Counted from the stretch's first letter, positions 1 through 6,051 are shown. The stretch is DNA of 6,868 bases from Dehalococcoidia bacterium (GCA_030740315.1 JASLXN010000080.1:1-6868); one strand, 5' to 3'. Notes: generated from the sequence alone by a model not told the origin. Made by a program: numbers and translations.

Positions 1-958
1 GCCACTTGCACATGGCCGTCTCTTTGGTATGAGGCCTCCCCTGGTCCATGAGCCACAGCGCCCGGAAACATATGAGGCGGGCAGCCTCTATCATAGTGGC
101 CGCCTCAGCAAGTTTGAAGGAGACCCCTTCAAACTTGCCGATGGGCCTTCCGAAGGCCTGGCGGGTCTTGGCGTACTCTATCGCCTCGTCAAGAGAGGCC
201 TCGGCGGCCCCCAGTGTTTCCAAGCCCAAGCAATTGCGGATGAAATCAAACTGGCCCATGACGGTATAAAAGCCCTTACCCTCATCCCCCAACCGGTAGT
301 TTTCGGGCACCATCACATCATCGAAGAAATAGGAGGATCGGCCCATGGGTTTACAGCCGGTATCGGCCATGCCGCTACGGCTCAGGCCCTTTGAATCGGT
401 AGGCACCAAAAAGGCGGAGACGCCCCGCGCTCCGCCCTTGGGGTCGGACTTGGCAAATACCACCGCCACCTCAGACTGCATCCCGAGAGTGATGGAGGTT
501 TTCTCGCCACGTAGCAGATAGCCATCCCCAGTGCGGGTGGCAGTGGTCTGGATGGCGGCGGCATCGGAGCCGCACCCCGGCTCCGTAAGGCACAGGGCCA
601 CCAGTTTCTCCCCGCTTATCAGTGGGGGCAGCCACTTTTCTTTGGCCTCGTCGGAGCCCTGCACAATCCCCAAGCCACAGCCTATCACTTGGTGAGGGAC
701 CAACGAAAGCGAAAAGTCGGCACGAGCAATCTCCTCCACGGTTATACCCACCATAACCCAGTCGCCGGGAGTGCCGCCGTACTCCTGGGGCAGGGTCAGC
801 CCCAACAGACCCATGTCACCCATACGCTTGACAAGGTTGGTGTCCATGGTATCCTGTTTGGCTCTCTCCTTGGCTCCGGGCAGCAGTTCCTTGCGGGCGA
901 AGTCCCGCACCTGTCGCTGGAACATATTCTGGGCCTCAGTAAAGGTGAACTCTCCCAT
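1..958 (-). CDS. Acyl-CoA dehydrogenase, C-terminus cut by window edge
   Basis: FAD flavoenzyme that makes the alpha-beta double bond in acyl-CoA thioesters, passing electrons to ETF; cytoplasmic beta-oxidation or a related acyl-CoA pathway. I translated the reverse strand from ATG 958-956 and it is open without a stop to base 2, giving 319 residues. The family is usually about 380, so roughly 60 residues are missing, including the place where the catalytic glutamate of most members lies. Seen: an N-terminal helical domain (FTEAQNMFQRQVRDFARKEL), the first family signature LCLTEPGCGSDAAA at about 122-135, the middle beta domain (VSAFLVPTDSKGL), and the second signature region RQAFGRPIGKFEGVSFKLAE from residue 266. 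The start is supported by AGGAGG four bases upstream. Substrate chain length cannot be told. It is transcribed leftward, away from the IS remnant. Confidence 0.95.
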   Translation of the reverse strand, partial: MGEFTFTEAQNMFQRQVRDFARKELLPGAKERAKQDTMDTNLVKRMGDMGLLGLTLPQEYGGTPGDWVMVGITVEEIARADFSLSLVPHQVIGCGLGIVQGSDEAKEKWLPPLISGEKLVALCLTEPGCGSDAAAIQTTATRTGDGYLLRGEKTSITLGMQSEVAVVFAKSDPKGGARGVSAFLVPTDSKGLSRSGMADTGCKPMGRSSYFFDDVMVPENYRLGDEGKGFYTVMGQFDFIRNCLGLETLGAAEASLDEAIEYAKTRQAFGRPIGKFEGVSFKLAEAATMIEAARLICFRALWLMDQGRPHTKETAMCKW

Positions 959-1373
959 AAGGCCTCCTTTCCAACAACAGATTAACCTTTTACTTTCTCC
1001 AGCGTCAAGGAAACCACCTCTCCTATAGGCTGTGGGCTTTCTCCTTGAAGTGCTGAGGAAGCGCCACCCTGATGGCGTGTACGCAATTACACCTTTCCGG
1101 TTTACGCTGGAGCGCAAGGTTGTAGGACAGCTTCGATAGTCCTCCAGGAGCTTGGCCAAAATGCATGAATGCTCCAGACAGATTCTCCGAGTTAGGCTCA
1201 ACGGTCAGGGTTCGGCAAGCTTCCCAGAATCCTAAAGATTTATACATCCTGCCTACAGTACTACCATGACGTGAAGAGGGAGGATGCGCTCCTCTTTATG
1301 AATCACATCTGGCTACACGGCCTCGCCGCGGGAGTAAATAGACAGGTTTTTTTCAGACGACGTTCATCCCTTC
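959..1373. other. Stretch without a supported gene
   Basis: About 415 bases between the acyl-CoA dehydrogenase start and the broken IS region. Apart from the possible promoter and ribosome site next to 958, I see no gene. A 74-codon minus-strand frame (1247-1023) and short plus-strand frames show no recognisable motif and no convincing ribosome site. The stretch may be remains of sequence disrupted by the neighbouring IS element, but nothing in it identifies a parent gene. Confidence 0.5.
980..1008 (-). promoter_or_regulatory. Possible promoter of the acyl-CoA dehydrogenase gene
   Basis: On the minus strand TTGACG (1008-1003) is followed after 17 bases by TTAATC (985-980). The -35 is good and the -10 is poor. 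Transcription would start about 15 bases before the ATG at 958, just upstream of the AGGAGG ribosome site. Location and spacing are the main support; the match is weak. Confidence 0.25.
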
Positions 1374-1580
1374 TCACTCAATTAGGGCAACCTCTATTTT
1401 ACCACCGGCACCCGGTGCTGAGATGCGGAACCTTGCTTCGGCCTGGACTCCCAACTCATCGACGAGTTCCAGCTTCGCCAGATACACTCCTGGAAGCAGA
1501 TGGGCTTGCGGCACTCCTCCCCGAGTCATAGCGATGGGAATACCTATACAGGCACCACCCCTTGTCCAGTCCATCTCTCG
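1374..1580 (-). pseudogene. C-terminal fragment of an unidentified protein fused to transposase remnant
   Basis: After the last transposase-like residues (GLREPV) the same reading frame continues for 68 codons to a TGA at 1376-1374, with sequence unlike any IS256 transposase. The stretch LLPGVYLAKLELVDELG followed by QAEARFRI alternates hydrophobic and polar residues, with a PGVY turn, as in the last strands of Ig-like or other beta-sandwich domains of secreted proteins. I do not recognise the family. It has no start of its own. The most likely origin is the 3' end of a minus-strand gene into which the IS inserted or against which it was later deleted. The in-frame join could be chance. Confidence 0.4.
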
Positions 1581-2284
1581 CACAGGCTCCCTCAGTCCCC
1601 AGGCCATCATGTCATGGAGAAACCCCAGCCAGGCATCATGGGACTCCCGGCTCCTTAACGCCGGTGTAATAGCACCTTCCTGCCATCCTCCAGGATGGCG
1701 TAGGCGCAGAGGATTCCCTCCTTCTCCCTGGCCCCCTGGCGCACTGGCAGGTAGCAGGCGTCCAGGAACAGGTATACTACAGCCAGCTCCGATAGGTCCC
1801 GGCTCCGCCAGCGCTCAAACTCCGTCTGAAGCTCCCTTCCCAGACGGCTCACCCCACTCCGGGAGAGCACCTCTTCCCGGAATGCCTCCAGGAACAGCGC
1901 CTCCACGTCCCGCGTGGAGAGTCCCCGCACATACATCTCCAGCACCAGCCGCTTCAGGGCTTCCGAGCGGGGCCGCAGCGCCGCAGTCACCCTGGAGCGG
2001 AACGGCTCCACCGTCGCCCTCACCTGGGGCACTGCCATGCTCAGCACCCCCACCGGCATCTTGACTCGCTTCGGCTCATATCCGTTGCGCCAACCCCGGC
2101 GTTTTTCCCCATGCCGGTAGTAGCCCCGGCCCAGAAACTCCTGCACCTCCTCTTCCAGAGCCCTCTGCGCAGGTACTAGCAGATGCACTAGGCGGTCCAG
2201 GGGATGGTCATCTGTTTGTTGGCCTCGAAGCACCCATTCCACCTCTTGCTTGATCCTCTCGCTGGGCAGTATTCTGTTATCCAC
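1581..2284 (-). pseudogene. IS256-family (Mutator-type) transposase, frameshifted and truncated
   Basis: N-terminal half of a DDE transposase of the IS256 family. From GTG 2284-2282 the frame runs 209 codons to TAA at 1657-1655. Family features in order: the zinc-knuckle-like/DNA-binding region YRHGEKRRGWRNGYEPKRVK (about 56-75), VGVLSMAVPQVR, LEMYVRGLSTRDVEALF (115-131), and the first catalytic aspartate in YLFLDACYLPVR (D175). Just after LEDGRKVLLH the frame breaks. A one-base loss near 1661-1664 restores homology in the next frame, where RSRESHDAWLGFLHDMMAWG and LREPV follow as in intact relatives. Homology then stops at about 1581, so the second aspartate and the catalytic glutamate are gone and the protein cannot be active. 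GTG was chosen because AGGAGGAG lies upstream at normal distance. Confidence 0.9.
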
Positions 2285-2350
2285 GGCATAGTCTCCTCCT
2301 TCCTTGGCCTCCAGGCCAGGGTCTTTTTCCTTGGGAGGTAGTCTACGCCG
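2284..2350 (-). promoter_or_regulatory. Nested hairpin covering the transposase ribosome site and start codon
   Basis: In an RNA read on the minus strand, the arm CGGCGTAGACTACCTCC (2350-2334) can pair with GGAGGAGACTATGCCG (2299-2284): about fifteen pairs, one G-U, one A-A mismatch and one bulged A. The second arm contains almost all of the AGGAGGAG ribosome site and the first base of the GTG start. A smaller hairpin (2302-2321) sits in its loop. Transcripts entering from outside the IS would therefore hide the start, while a promoter inside the first arm would not make the blocking arm. IS10 and IS50 are known to use this kind of protection; for this element it is inferred from base pairing. 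Confidence 0.55.
2302..2328 (+). terminator. Possible rho-independent terminator reading out of the IS
   Basis: On the plus strand CCTTGGCC and GGCCAGGG form an eight-pair stem (one G-T) around a four-base loop, followed by TCTTTTT. It would stop plus-strand transcripts coming through the IS remnant before they reach the PII-nirA operon. The same hairpin is the inner loop of the structure that hides the transposase start. Confidence 0.45.
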
Positions 2351-2370
2351 TCTCCTTTCTCAAGGGCAAT

Positions 2371-2391
2371 CTACAGGAATTATGGGACATC
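2371..2391 (-). repeat. Probable terminal inverted repeat (one end only) of the IS
   Basis: Minus-strand GATGTCCCATAATTCCTGTA lies about 107 bases before the transposase start, where IS256-family ends are expected, and the core CATAATTCCTGTA recalls the ACAAAATTCTTGACA-like ends of that family. The partner repeat is lost with the 3' half, so the end cannot be confirmed from within the window. Confidence 0.35.
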
Positions 2392-2759
2392 ACCTTCCGC
2401 AAAGCATATAACTATTTCACTTGTGCAAACATAACAAAGAAGCCCCCTTATTTTCTGTGTTTTCGTCTGTAGACATCCGTAGAGCCCCTTGCTACCATTT
2501 TTATTAGAAGATTGTACAAACATTCTTTAGCAGACAGTCAACGAAGAAAACAGGATATTTTGGAACGCTCATCAGAAGCGTCTTTATCGCTACTTCTGAG
2601 GTCGTATACTTACTTCCTTGGCGTTTGGTGAGGGCTCGGCGGGGGAGGAACCCTAGATAGATAGTCATGTAACACGATCTTAACATTCATGAAACAACGT
2701 AGAAACCGTTTTCAATTATGCTGGATATATAAAGCGCAGCCATTTTACAGGATGTTCAG
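2392..2759 (+). other. AT-rich leader upstream of the PII-nirA operon
   Basis: About 370 bases without a credible gene, clearly more AT-rich than its surroundings. It holds TCAGAAG/CTTCTGA (2572-2578 and 2593-2599), which overlaps the alternative pairings ACGCT/AGCGT (2565-2569 and 2577-2581) and AGCG/CGCT (2577-2580 and 2588-2591); a direct repeat TAACA eleven bases apart (2670-2674, 2681-2685); the palindrome TTCATGAA (2686-2693); and a GAAACAACG/CGTTTTC imperfect inverted repeat (2691-2699, 2707-2713). A 60-codon minus-strand frame (2686-2504) resembles nothing I know. The region most likely carries the operon's promoter and regulator sites. Confidence 0.5.
2709..2733 (+). promoter_or_regulatory. 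Weak candidate promoter for the PII-nirA operon
   Basis: A TATAAA box (2728-2733) lies 27 bases before the ATG at 2760. The only TTGACA-like element nearby, TTTTCA (2709-2714), is too close (13 bases) for a standard sigma-70 promoter, so either the -35 is absent and an activator is needed, or the true promoter is further upstream. The imperfect inverted repeat at 2691-2713 would overlap the -35 position. Confidence 0.25.
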
Positions 2760-3125
2760 ATGAAGGAGATTATTGCAATTATCAGGTCGGAGAAGTGTCT
2801 CGCGACCGTCGAGGCCGTAGCGGAGTTTGGAGTGGAGGAGGTTGTAGACCAGCGGGTACTCGGCCGTGGGCGGGAAGGTGGGCTACGCTACTTGAGACCG
2901 GTATCGGGACAGCAGTCCGAAGAGATTGTCCAGTTCTTACCTAAACGGATGCTTACCTGGTTAGTCCCGGAAGAAAAGGTGGAGACTATAATAGAAGCCA
3001 TTATCAGCACCAACCGGACTGATACTTACGGTGACGGCAAGATTTTCGTTTGTCCCTTAGATGACACGGGGATTATGGATCAAGCACCTGGGACCTATAG
3101 AAATGATGTTACACAAGAAACCTGA
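2760..3125 (+). CDS. PII-family nitrogen regulator, NifI2-like
   Basis: PII signal protein, 121 residues, expected to form a trimer (or mixed complex with its partner) that senses 2-oxoglutarate and ATP/ADP in the cytoplasm. Seen: the N-terminal strand MKEIIAIIR, the start of the T-loop VLGRGREGGLRYLRP (33-47), a longer T-loop ending FLPKRMLTWLVP (59-70), and the C-terminal PII signature TDTYGDGKIFVCPL (87-100). Length, MKEIIAIIR and PKRML point to the NifI2 branch rather than GlnB/GlnK. There is no tyrosine at the usual uridylylation site. The tail after the signature (DDTGIMDQAPGTYRND) lacks the R-x-R-T-G motif that binds ATP phosphates in most PII proteins. AGGA seven bases upstream is a weak ribosome site. 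First gene of the operon; nirA starts 63 bases later. Confidence 0.88.
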   Translation: MKEIIAIIRSEKCLATVEAVAEFGVEEVVDQRVLGRGREGGLRYLRPVSGQQSEEIVQFLPKRMLTWLVPEEKVETIIEAIISTNRTDTYGDGKIFVCPLDDTGIMDQAPGTYRNDVTQET

Positions 3126-3138
3126 TACGCATCTAACT

Positions 3139-3155
3139 ATGTTCATATAGAACAT
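3139..3155. repeat. Perfect palindrome between the PII gene and nirA
   Basis: ATGTTC-ATATA-GAACAT: two perfect six-base arms around a five-base spacer, 14 bases after the PII stop codon and 22 bases before the nirA ribosome site. No T-run follows, so it is not a standard terminator. It could be an operator for a dimeric regulator of a nirA-proximal promoter, or a weak RNA hairpin that changes the ratio of PII to NirA. Confidence 0.5.
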
Positions 3156-3188
3156 GTTGGCTAATTGGGCTAATAATAGGAGAACTAC

Positions 3189-4772
3189 GTGGAAACCCAG
3201 AATAATCCCATTGAAGTGTATAAAAAAGAAAAAGATGGCCTGGATATCCTGAAGGATATCCAGGAACTGGCGGTGAGTCATGATGGTTGGGAGACTCTTG
3301 ACCCGGGGAATAGGGAAAGGCTCAAGTGGATAGGCACCTTCTTCTGTAAACCAACACCAGGACAGTTCATGATGCGCATCCGTATCCCTAATGGTCATAC
3401 CACCGCAGCTCAGCTCCACCTGTTCGCTACGCTTTCTCGCCAGCTTGGCAATTGTATCCTGGACCTCACCACCCGCCAGCAGATAGAGCTTCGCGCTGTC
3501 AAGATTCGTGATGTGCCTCAAATATTAGAGGCCCTCGAAGGAGTAGATTTAACCAGTCTGCAGACCGGCATGGACAATGTCAGGAATGCGACCTGCTGTC
3601 CCCTGGCAGGACTCACCAGGAGGGAATTATTTGATGCCTCTCCTGCGGGTGTCGAATTCACCCGTATGCTTCTAAACAACAAGGACTTCTCCAACTTACC
3701 CCGCAAGTTCAACGTGAATATTACCGGCTGTCTGGAAAACTGCACCAACACCGAGACGCAGGATATATCCATGACTCCGGCAATACGTTACTCAGACCGT
3801 GCTCCAGGCTTCAATGTGGCTGTGGGAGGCAAGATGGGCAGCTTGATGAAAATAGCTCAACCGCTCGATGTTTTTGTGGAGCCGCAGGAAGCTGCCTGGC
3901 TGGCAGCGGAAATTACCAAACTCTTTCGCGACGAGGGCTTCCGCGACGTGCGCACCCGGGGTCGCCTTTTCTTTCTTATCGAAGAATGGGGCATAGAACG
4001 TTTCAGGAAGGTTTTGCAGGAACGCTGCGGCAAGACCCTGGAAAAGGCACAGCAAGAGGCCCGCCTTCCTGATAAAACAGGCCATGGGGGTATTCATCCC
4101 CAACAACAGCCAGGTTTGGTCTCAGTCGGTCTGTGCGTGCCGGCTGGCCGACTATCGAGTAATCAAGTGGATGAGTTAGCATATCTGGCCGAACGGTACG
4201 GCAGCGGTCACCTGAGATTGACCACCGACCAGAACGTGATACTAGTCAACGTGCCCGAAGTGGGGCTCTCCAGCCTCCTCTCCGAACCCATCCTCCGACA
4301 CTTCTCCCCCGACCCTCATCCATTTCTGGGAGGACTCGTCACCTGCACAGGGACGGATTACTGCAAGCTATCTCAAATCGAAACTAAAAACATCGGTTTG
4401 CGCTTGGCCGAGGAAATGGCCAGGCGGTTTCCCGAGGCTCCACCAGTTACGATGCACTGGTCAGGGTGCTCGGCGGGATGCGGCAATCACCAGGCCGCCG
4501 ATATAGGTTTCCAGGGCGTAAAAGCCCAGTTAAATGGAGAGGTTACGGAGGCAGTCAGCATCTTTGTAGGAGGCCGGAGCGGCATCGACCCTAAACCCGG
4601 CGAACGGATTGTGGAGCTTCTACCGGTGTCTTTACTGAACGAAGTCGTTTCCTCCATTCTGAAGAACCTGAATGTCTTAACTAAGGTTATACGACCACGC
4701 GTCGGAGAAAAACGGGTCTTAATGGTCCCGGCACTGACAGCGCCTGACTCAGGCAACGGAGCCAACTTATGA
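3189..4772 (+). CDS. nirA: Ferredoxin-nitrite reductase (siroheme/[4Fe-4S])
   Basis: Six-electron reduction of nitrite to ammonium with reduced ferredoxin; cytoplasmic, assimilatory nitrogen metabolism. The 527 residues show the duplicated nitrite/sulfite reductase fold: ferredoxin-like half-domain 1 (about 58-140; GQFMMRIRIPNG, LDLTTRQQIELR, GMDNVRN-TCCPLAG), first catalytic half (KFNVNITGC-NCTNTETQDI), half-domain 2 (308-385; VGLCVPAGRLS, LRLTTDQNVIL), and the cofactor site TCTGTDYC plus HWSGCSAGCGNH. Cys386, Cys392, Cys427 and Cys431 should hold the 4Fe-4S cluster bridged to siroheme. R63/R65, R96, R132 and K173 are candidates for the basic siroheme pocket. The DNVRN motif favours nitrite over sulfite reductase, but sulfite use is not excluded. 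GTG start with AGGAG six bases upstream; the TGA overlaps the next gene by ATGA. Extra cysteines at 136-137, 181 and 185 are of unknown role. No nitrate reductase or transporter is in the window. Confidence 0.92.
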   Translation: METQNNPIEVYKKEKDGLDILKDIQELAVSHDGWETLDPGNRERLKWIGTFFCKPTPGQFMMRIRIPNGHTTAAQLHLFATLSRQLGNCILDLTTRQQIELRAVKIRDVPQILEALEGVDLTSLQTGMDNVRNATCCPLAGLTRRELFDASPAGVEFTRMLLNNKDFSNLPRKFNVNITGCLENCTNTETQDISMTPAIRYSDRAPGFNVAVGGKMGSLMKIAQPLDVFVEPQEAAWLAAEITKLFRDEGFRDVRTRGRLFFLIEEWGIERFRKVLQERCGKTLEKAQQEARLPDKTGHGGIHPQQQPGLVSVGLCVPAGRLSSNQVDELAYLAERYGSGHLRLTTDQNVILVNVPEVGLSSLLSEPILRHFSPDPHPFLGGLVTCTGTDYCKLSQIETKNIGLRLAEEMARRFPEAPPVTMHWSGCSAGCGNHQAADIGFQGVKAQLNGEVTEAVSIFVGGRSGIDPKPGERIVELLPVSLLNEVVSSILKNLNVLTKVIRPRVGEKRVLMVPALTAPDSGNGANL

Positions 4773-5089
4773 AGATGATTCGAGCCATAATCAGACCGGA
4801 CAAAGAACTGCCGGTTACGGCTGCCTTGACGAAAGCGGGTTTTCCTGCTTTGACTAAATGGGAGGTGATAGGGCGAGGAAAACAGCAGGGTATCCAGTTA
4901 GGCGAGCGAGTCTATGACGGACTCGCCAAATGCCTTTTACTGATAGTTGTCCATGATGACCGGTTGTTGAAGGAAGCTATCAGGACCATTGAAAAGGCCG
5001 CTTTCAGCGGTAATCCCGGAGACGGGAAGATCTTTGTAACATCGGTTGAAAAGGCTTACACCGTACGCACCGGCAAAGCCGAATTGTAA
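4769..5089 (+). CDS. PII-family nitrogen regulator, NifI1-like
   Basis: Second PII protein, 106 residues, ATP/ADP and 2-oxoglutarate sensor. Seen: MKMIRAIIRPDKE, the family stretch GFPALTKWEVIGRGKQQGI (24-42), a short T-loop with Tyr49 (QLGERVYDGLAK), the C-terminal signature SGNPGDGKIFVTSV (80-93), and YTVRTGK near the end, so the nucleotide-binding tail is intact. Short length, MKMIRAIIRP and IGRGKQQGI place it with NifI1 (GlnB-like protein of nif operons) rather than GlnB. Its ATG overlaps the nirA stop (ATGA, 4769-4772), which implies translational coupling and roughly matched production with NirA. With the NifI2-like protein upstream it makes a complete NifI-type pair around nirA. Exact subfamily assignment needs a tree; PII membership is secure. 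Confidence 0.93.
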   Translation: MKMIRAIIRPDKELPVTAALTKAGFPALTKWEVIGRGKQQGIQLGERVYDGLAKCLLLIVVHDDRLLKEAIRTIEKAAFSGNPGDGKIFVTSVEKAYTVRTGKAEL

Positions 5090-5107
5090 CTGGTATCTGC
5101 ATCCGCT

Positions 5108-5124
5108 AAACATTCTGAGTGTTT
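5108..5124 (+). terminator. Weak candidate terminator after the nir operon
   Basis: AAACATT-CTG-AGTGTTT can form a seven-pair, AT-rich stem with one G-T pair, 19 bases after the second PII stop, followed by GTTAAATACGTTTTTA. The stem is weak and the T-run begins about ten bases later, so this is a poor rho-independent terminator, though the position is right. Confidence 0.25.
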
Positions 5125-5259
5125 GTTAAATACGTTTTTATCGCCTTTAGATGGGCAACAGCCTGTCCTGATTCTTGACTCCATCTCCGCCGCACCTTTT
5201 GAATGTCTTCCATTGCTGCACTTGTACCATTACCCTGCTGGCAGTGGAGGTGGTTAAAT

Positions 5260-5919
5260 TTAACGACCGGGATCAGTTGGCTGTTCGCCAAGGTGCAGGA
5301 TGGCACCACCATCTCCCACCGCAAAGACATCTGAGGAGGAGTTGCCCCAGACACCAAAAAGGGGATTATTAGTGCCGCTGGACATAGGGCTCCAGGAGCT
5401 GCCGTCGTAGTGCAAAATAGTACCAGGGCCCCCCACAGCAAAGACATCGGAGGAAGAACTGCCCCATACGTCCGTTAGGTCCCATATGGTGCCGCTGTTC
5501 ATCAGGCTCCAAGTGTTGCCATCAAAGTGCAGGATAGTGCCGTACTGCCCCACGGCAAAGACATCAGAAGGGGAACTGCCCCAAACACTCAAGGGGCGAT
5601 CTAAGGTGCCATTGCTTTTGGTGGTCCAGGTGCTGCCATCGAAGTGTAGAGTAGTGCCAAGGCCCCCCACAGCAAAGACATCGGAAGGGGAATCGGCCCA
5701 GACACCATTGAGGAATTCTGCGGTGCCGCTGCTCATGGTGGTCCAAGCGCTGCCGTCGTAATGAACGATGGCGCCAAAATCGCCAGCAGCAAATACATTG
5801 GAGGCGGAGGTGCCCCAGACACTGTTAAGTTGATGTGGGGTGCCGCTGCTCATGGTGGTCCAAGCGCTGCCATCGTAGTGCAAGATGGTGCCACTGCTTC
5901 CCACGGCAAAGCCGTCCAA
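5260..5919 (-). pseudogene. Tandem 39-residue repeat (beta-propeller-like) protein, N-terminus apparently lost
   Basis: Five complete 39-residue repeats and 21 residues of a sixth make up nearly all of the 219-residue frame. The unit reads FAVG-x2-GTILHYDG-x-WT-x-M-x-SGT-x5-SVWG-x-S-x-SDV. Such W/G/D-rich repeats occur in large secreted or surface proteins and are thought to fold as propeller blades; function is unknown. Only a TTG start (5919-5917) is available, three codons before the first repeat, with no good ribosome site. The frame is open upstream to a TGA at 5994-5992 but has no ATG or GTG and no signal peptide. A secreted repeat protein should have an export signal, so the 5' part was probably lost. 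The stop at 5262-5260 follows GEQPTDPGR and may be natural. A short intact gene using TTG is the alternative. Confidence 0.6.
5263..5910 (-). repeat. 117-base tandem repeat array, five units plus a partial sixth
   Basis: Units on the minus strand: 5910-5794, 5793-5677, 5676-5560, 5559-5443, 5442-5326 and the partial 5325-5263. Period is exactly 117 bases (39 codons) with no indels. The first two units share a block of about 42 bases with only two differences (5722-5763 against 5839-5880), so they are the most recently duplicated or converted pair. Confidence 0.85.
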
Positions 5920-6040
5920 ATAGAATCCCGCGGGTGGAGAGGAAAGAGGGGCGATGAACCTCTTACACCCATTGGTCTTTCCCCGGATGTGTCATTTATG
6001 TTACCTTTAAGGACGGAGCGCCTCAACCAGACCCAGACAA

Positions 6041-6045
6041 GGAGG
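6041..6045 (+). promoter_or_regulatory. Ribosome binding site of the thiolase gene
   Basis: GGAGG six bases before ATG 6052. It decides this start over internal ATGs; the sequence before it (5995-6040) has no coding frame of note. Confidence 0.8.
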
Positions 6046-6051
6046 AAAGCC

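Larger units (their letters stand above)
1581..2391 (-). mobile_element. Remnant of an IS256-family insertion sequence
   Basis: Holds the broken transposase, its leader hairpin and the probable 5' terminal end. Intact elements of this family are about 1.3-1.5 kb; about 0.8 kb remains, and the 3' half with its terminal inverted repeat is missing. I searched by eye for a second copy of the 2371-2391 end sequence in the window and found none. The outer boundary at about 2391 is inferred from the usual distance of roughly 100 bases between IS end and transposase start, not from a visible target duplication. Confidence 0.75.

Noticed and set aside
29..394. Plus-strand 121-codon open frame
   Set aside because: Antisense to the acyl-CoA dehydrogenase, which translates cleanly through the region with both family signatures.
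1023..1247. Minus-strand 74-codon frame in the gap upstream of the acyl-CoA dehydrogenase
   Set aside because: No ribosome site, no known motif and unusual composition; not enough to call a gene.
1423..2064. Plus-strand 213-codon open frame, rich in Pro, Ser and Ala
   Set aside because: It lies antisense to the IS256 transposase, whose homology is clear; composition is typical of a GC-rich shadow frame.
2653..2664. TAGATAGATAG short tandem repeat in the operon leader
   Set aside because: Less than three units of a four-base motif; likely chance in AT-rich DNA.
2504..2686. Minus-strand 60-codon frame in the operon leader
   Set aside because: No known motif or convincing start signal, and it covers the structured leader; probably chance.
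5106..5447. Minus-strand 113-codon open frame overlapping the repeat array
   Set aside because: Its first part is a shadow of the 117-base repeats in another frame. The remaining tail (about 5106-5260) shows no recognisable motif or ribosome site.
5263..5910. Regular repeats considered as a CRISPR array
   Set aside because: The 117-base period is contiguous, keeps a reading frame and encodes conserved 39-residue units; there are no spacers.
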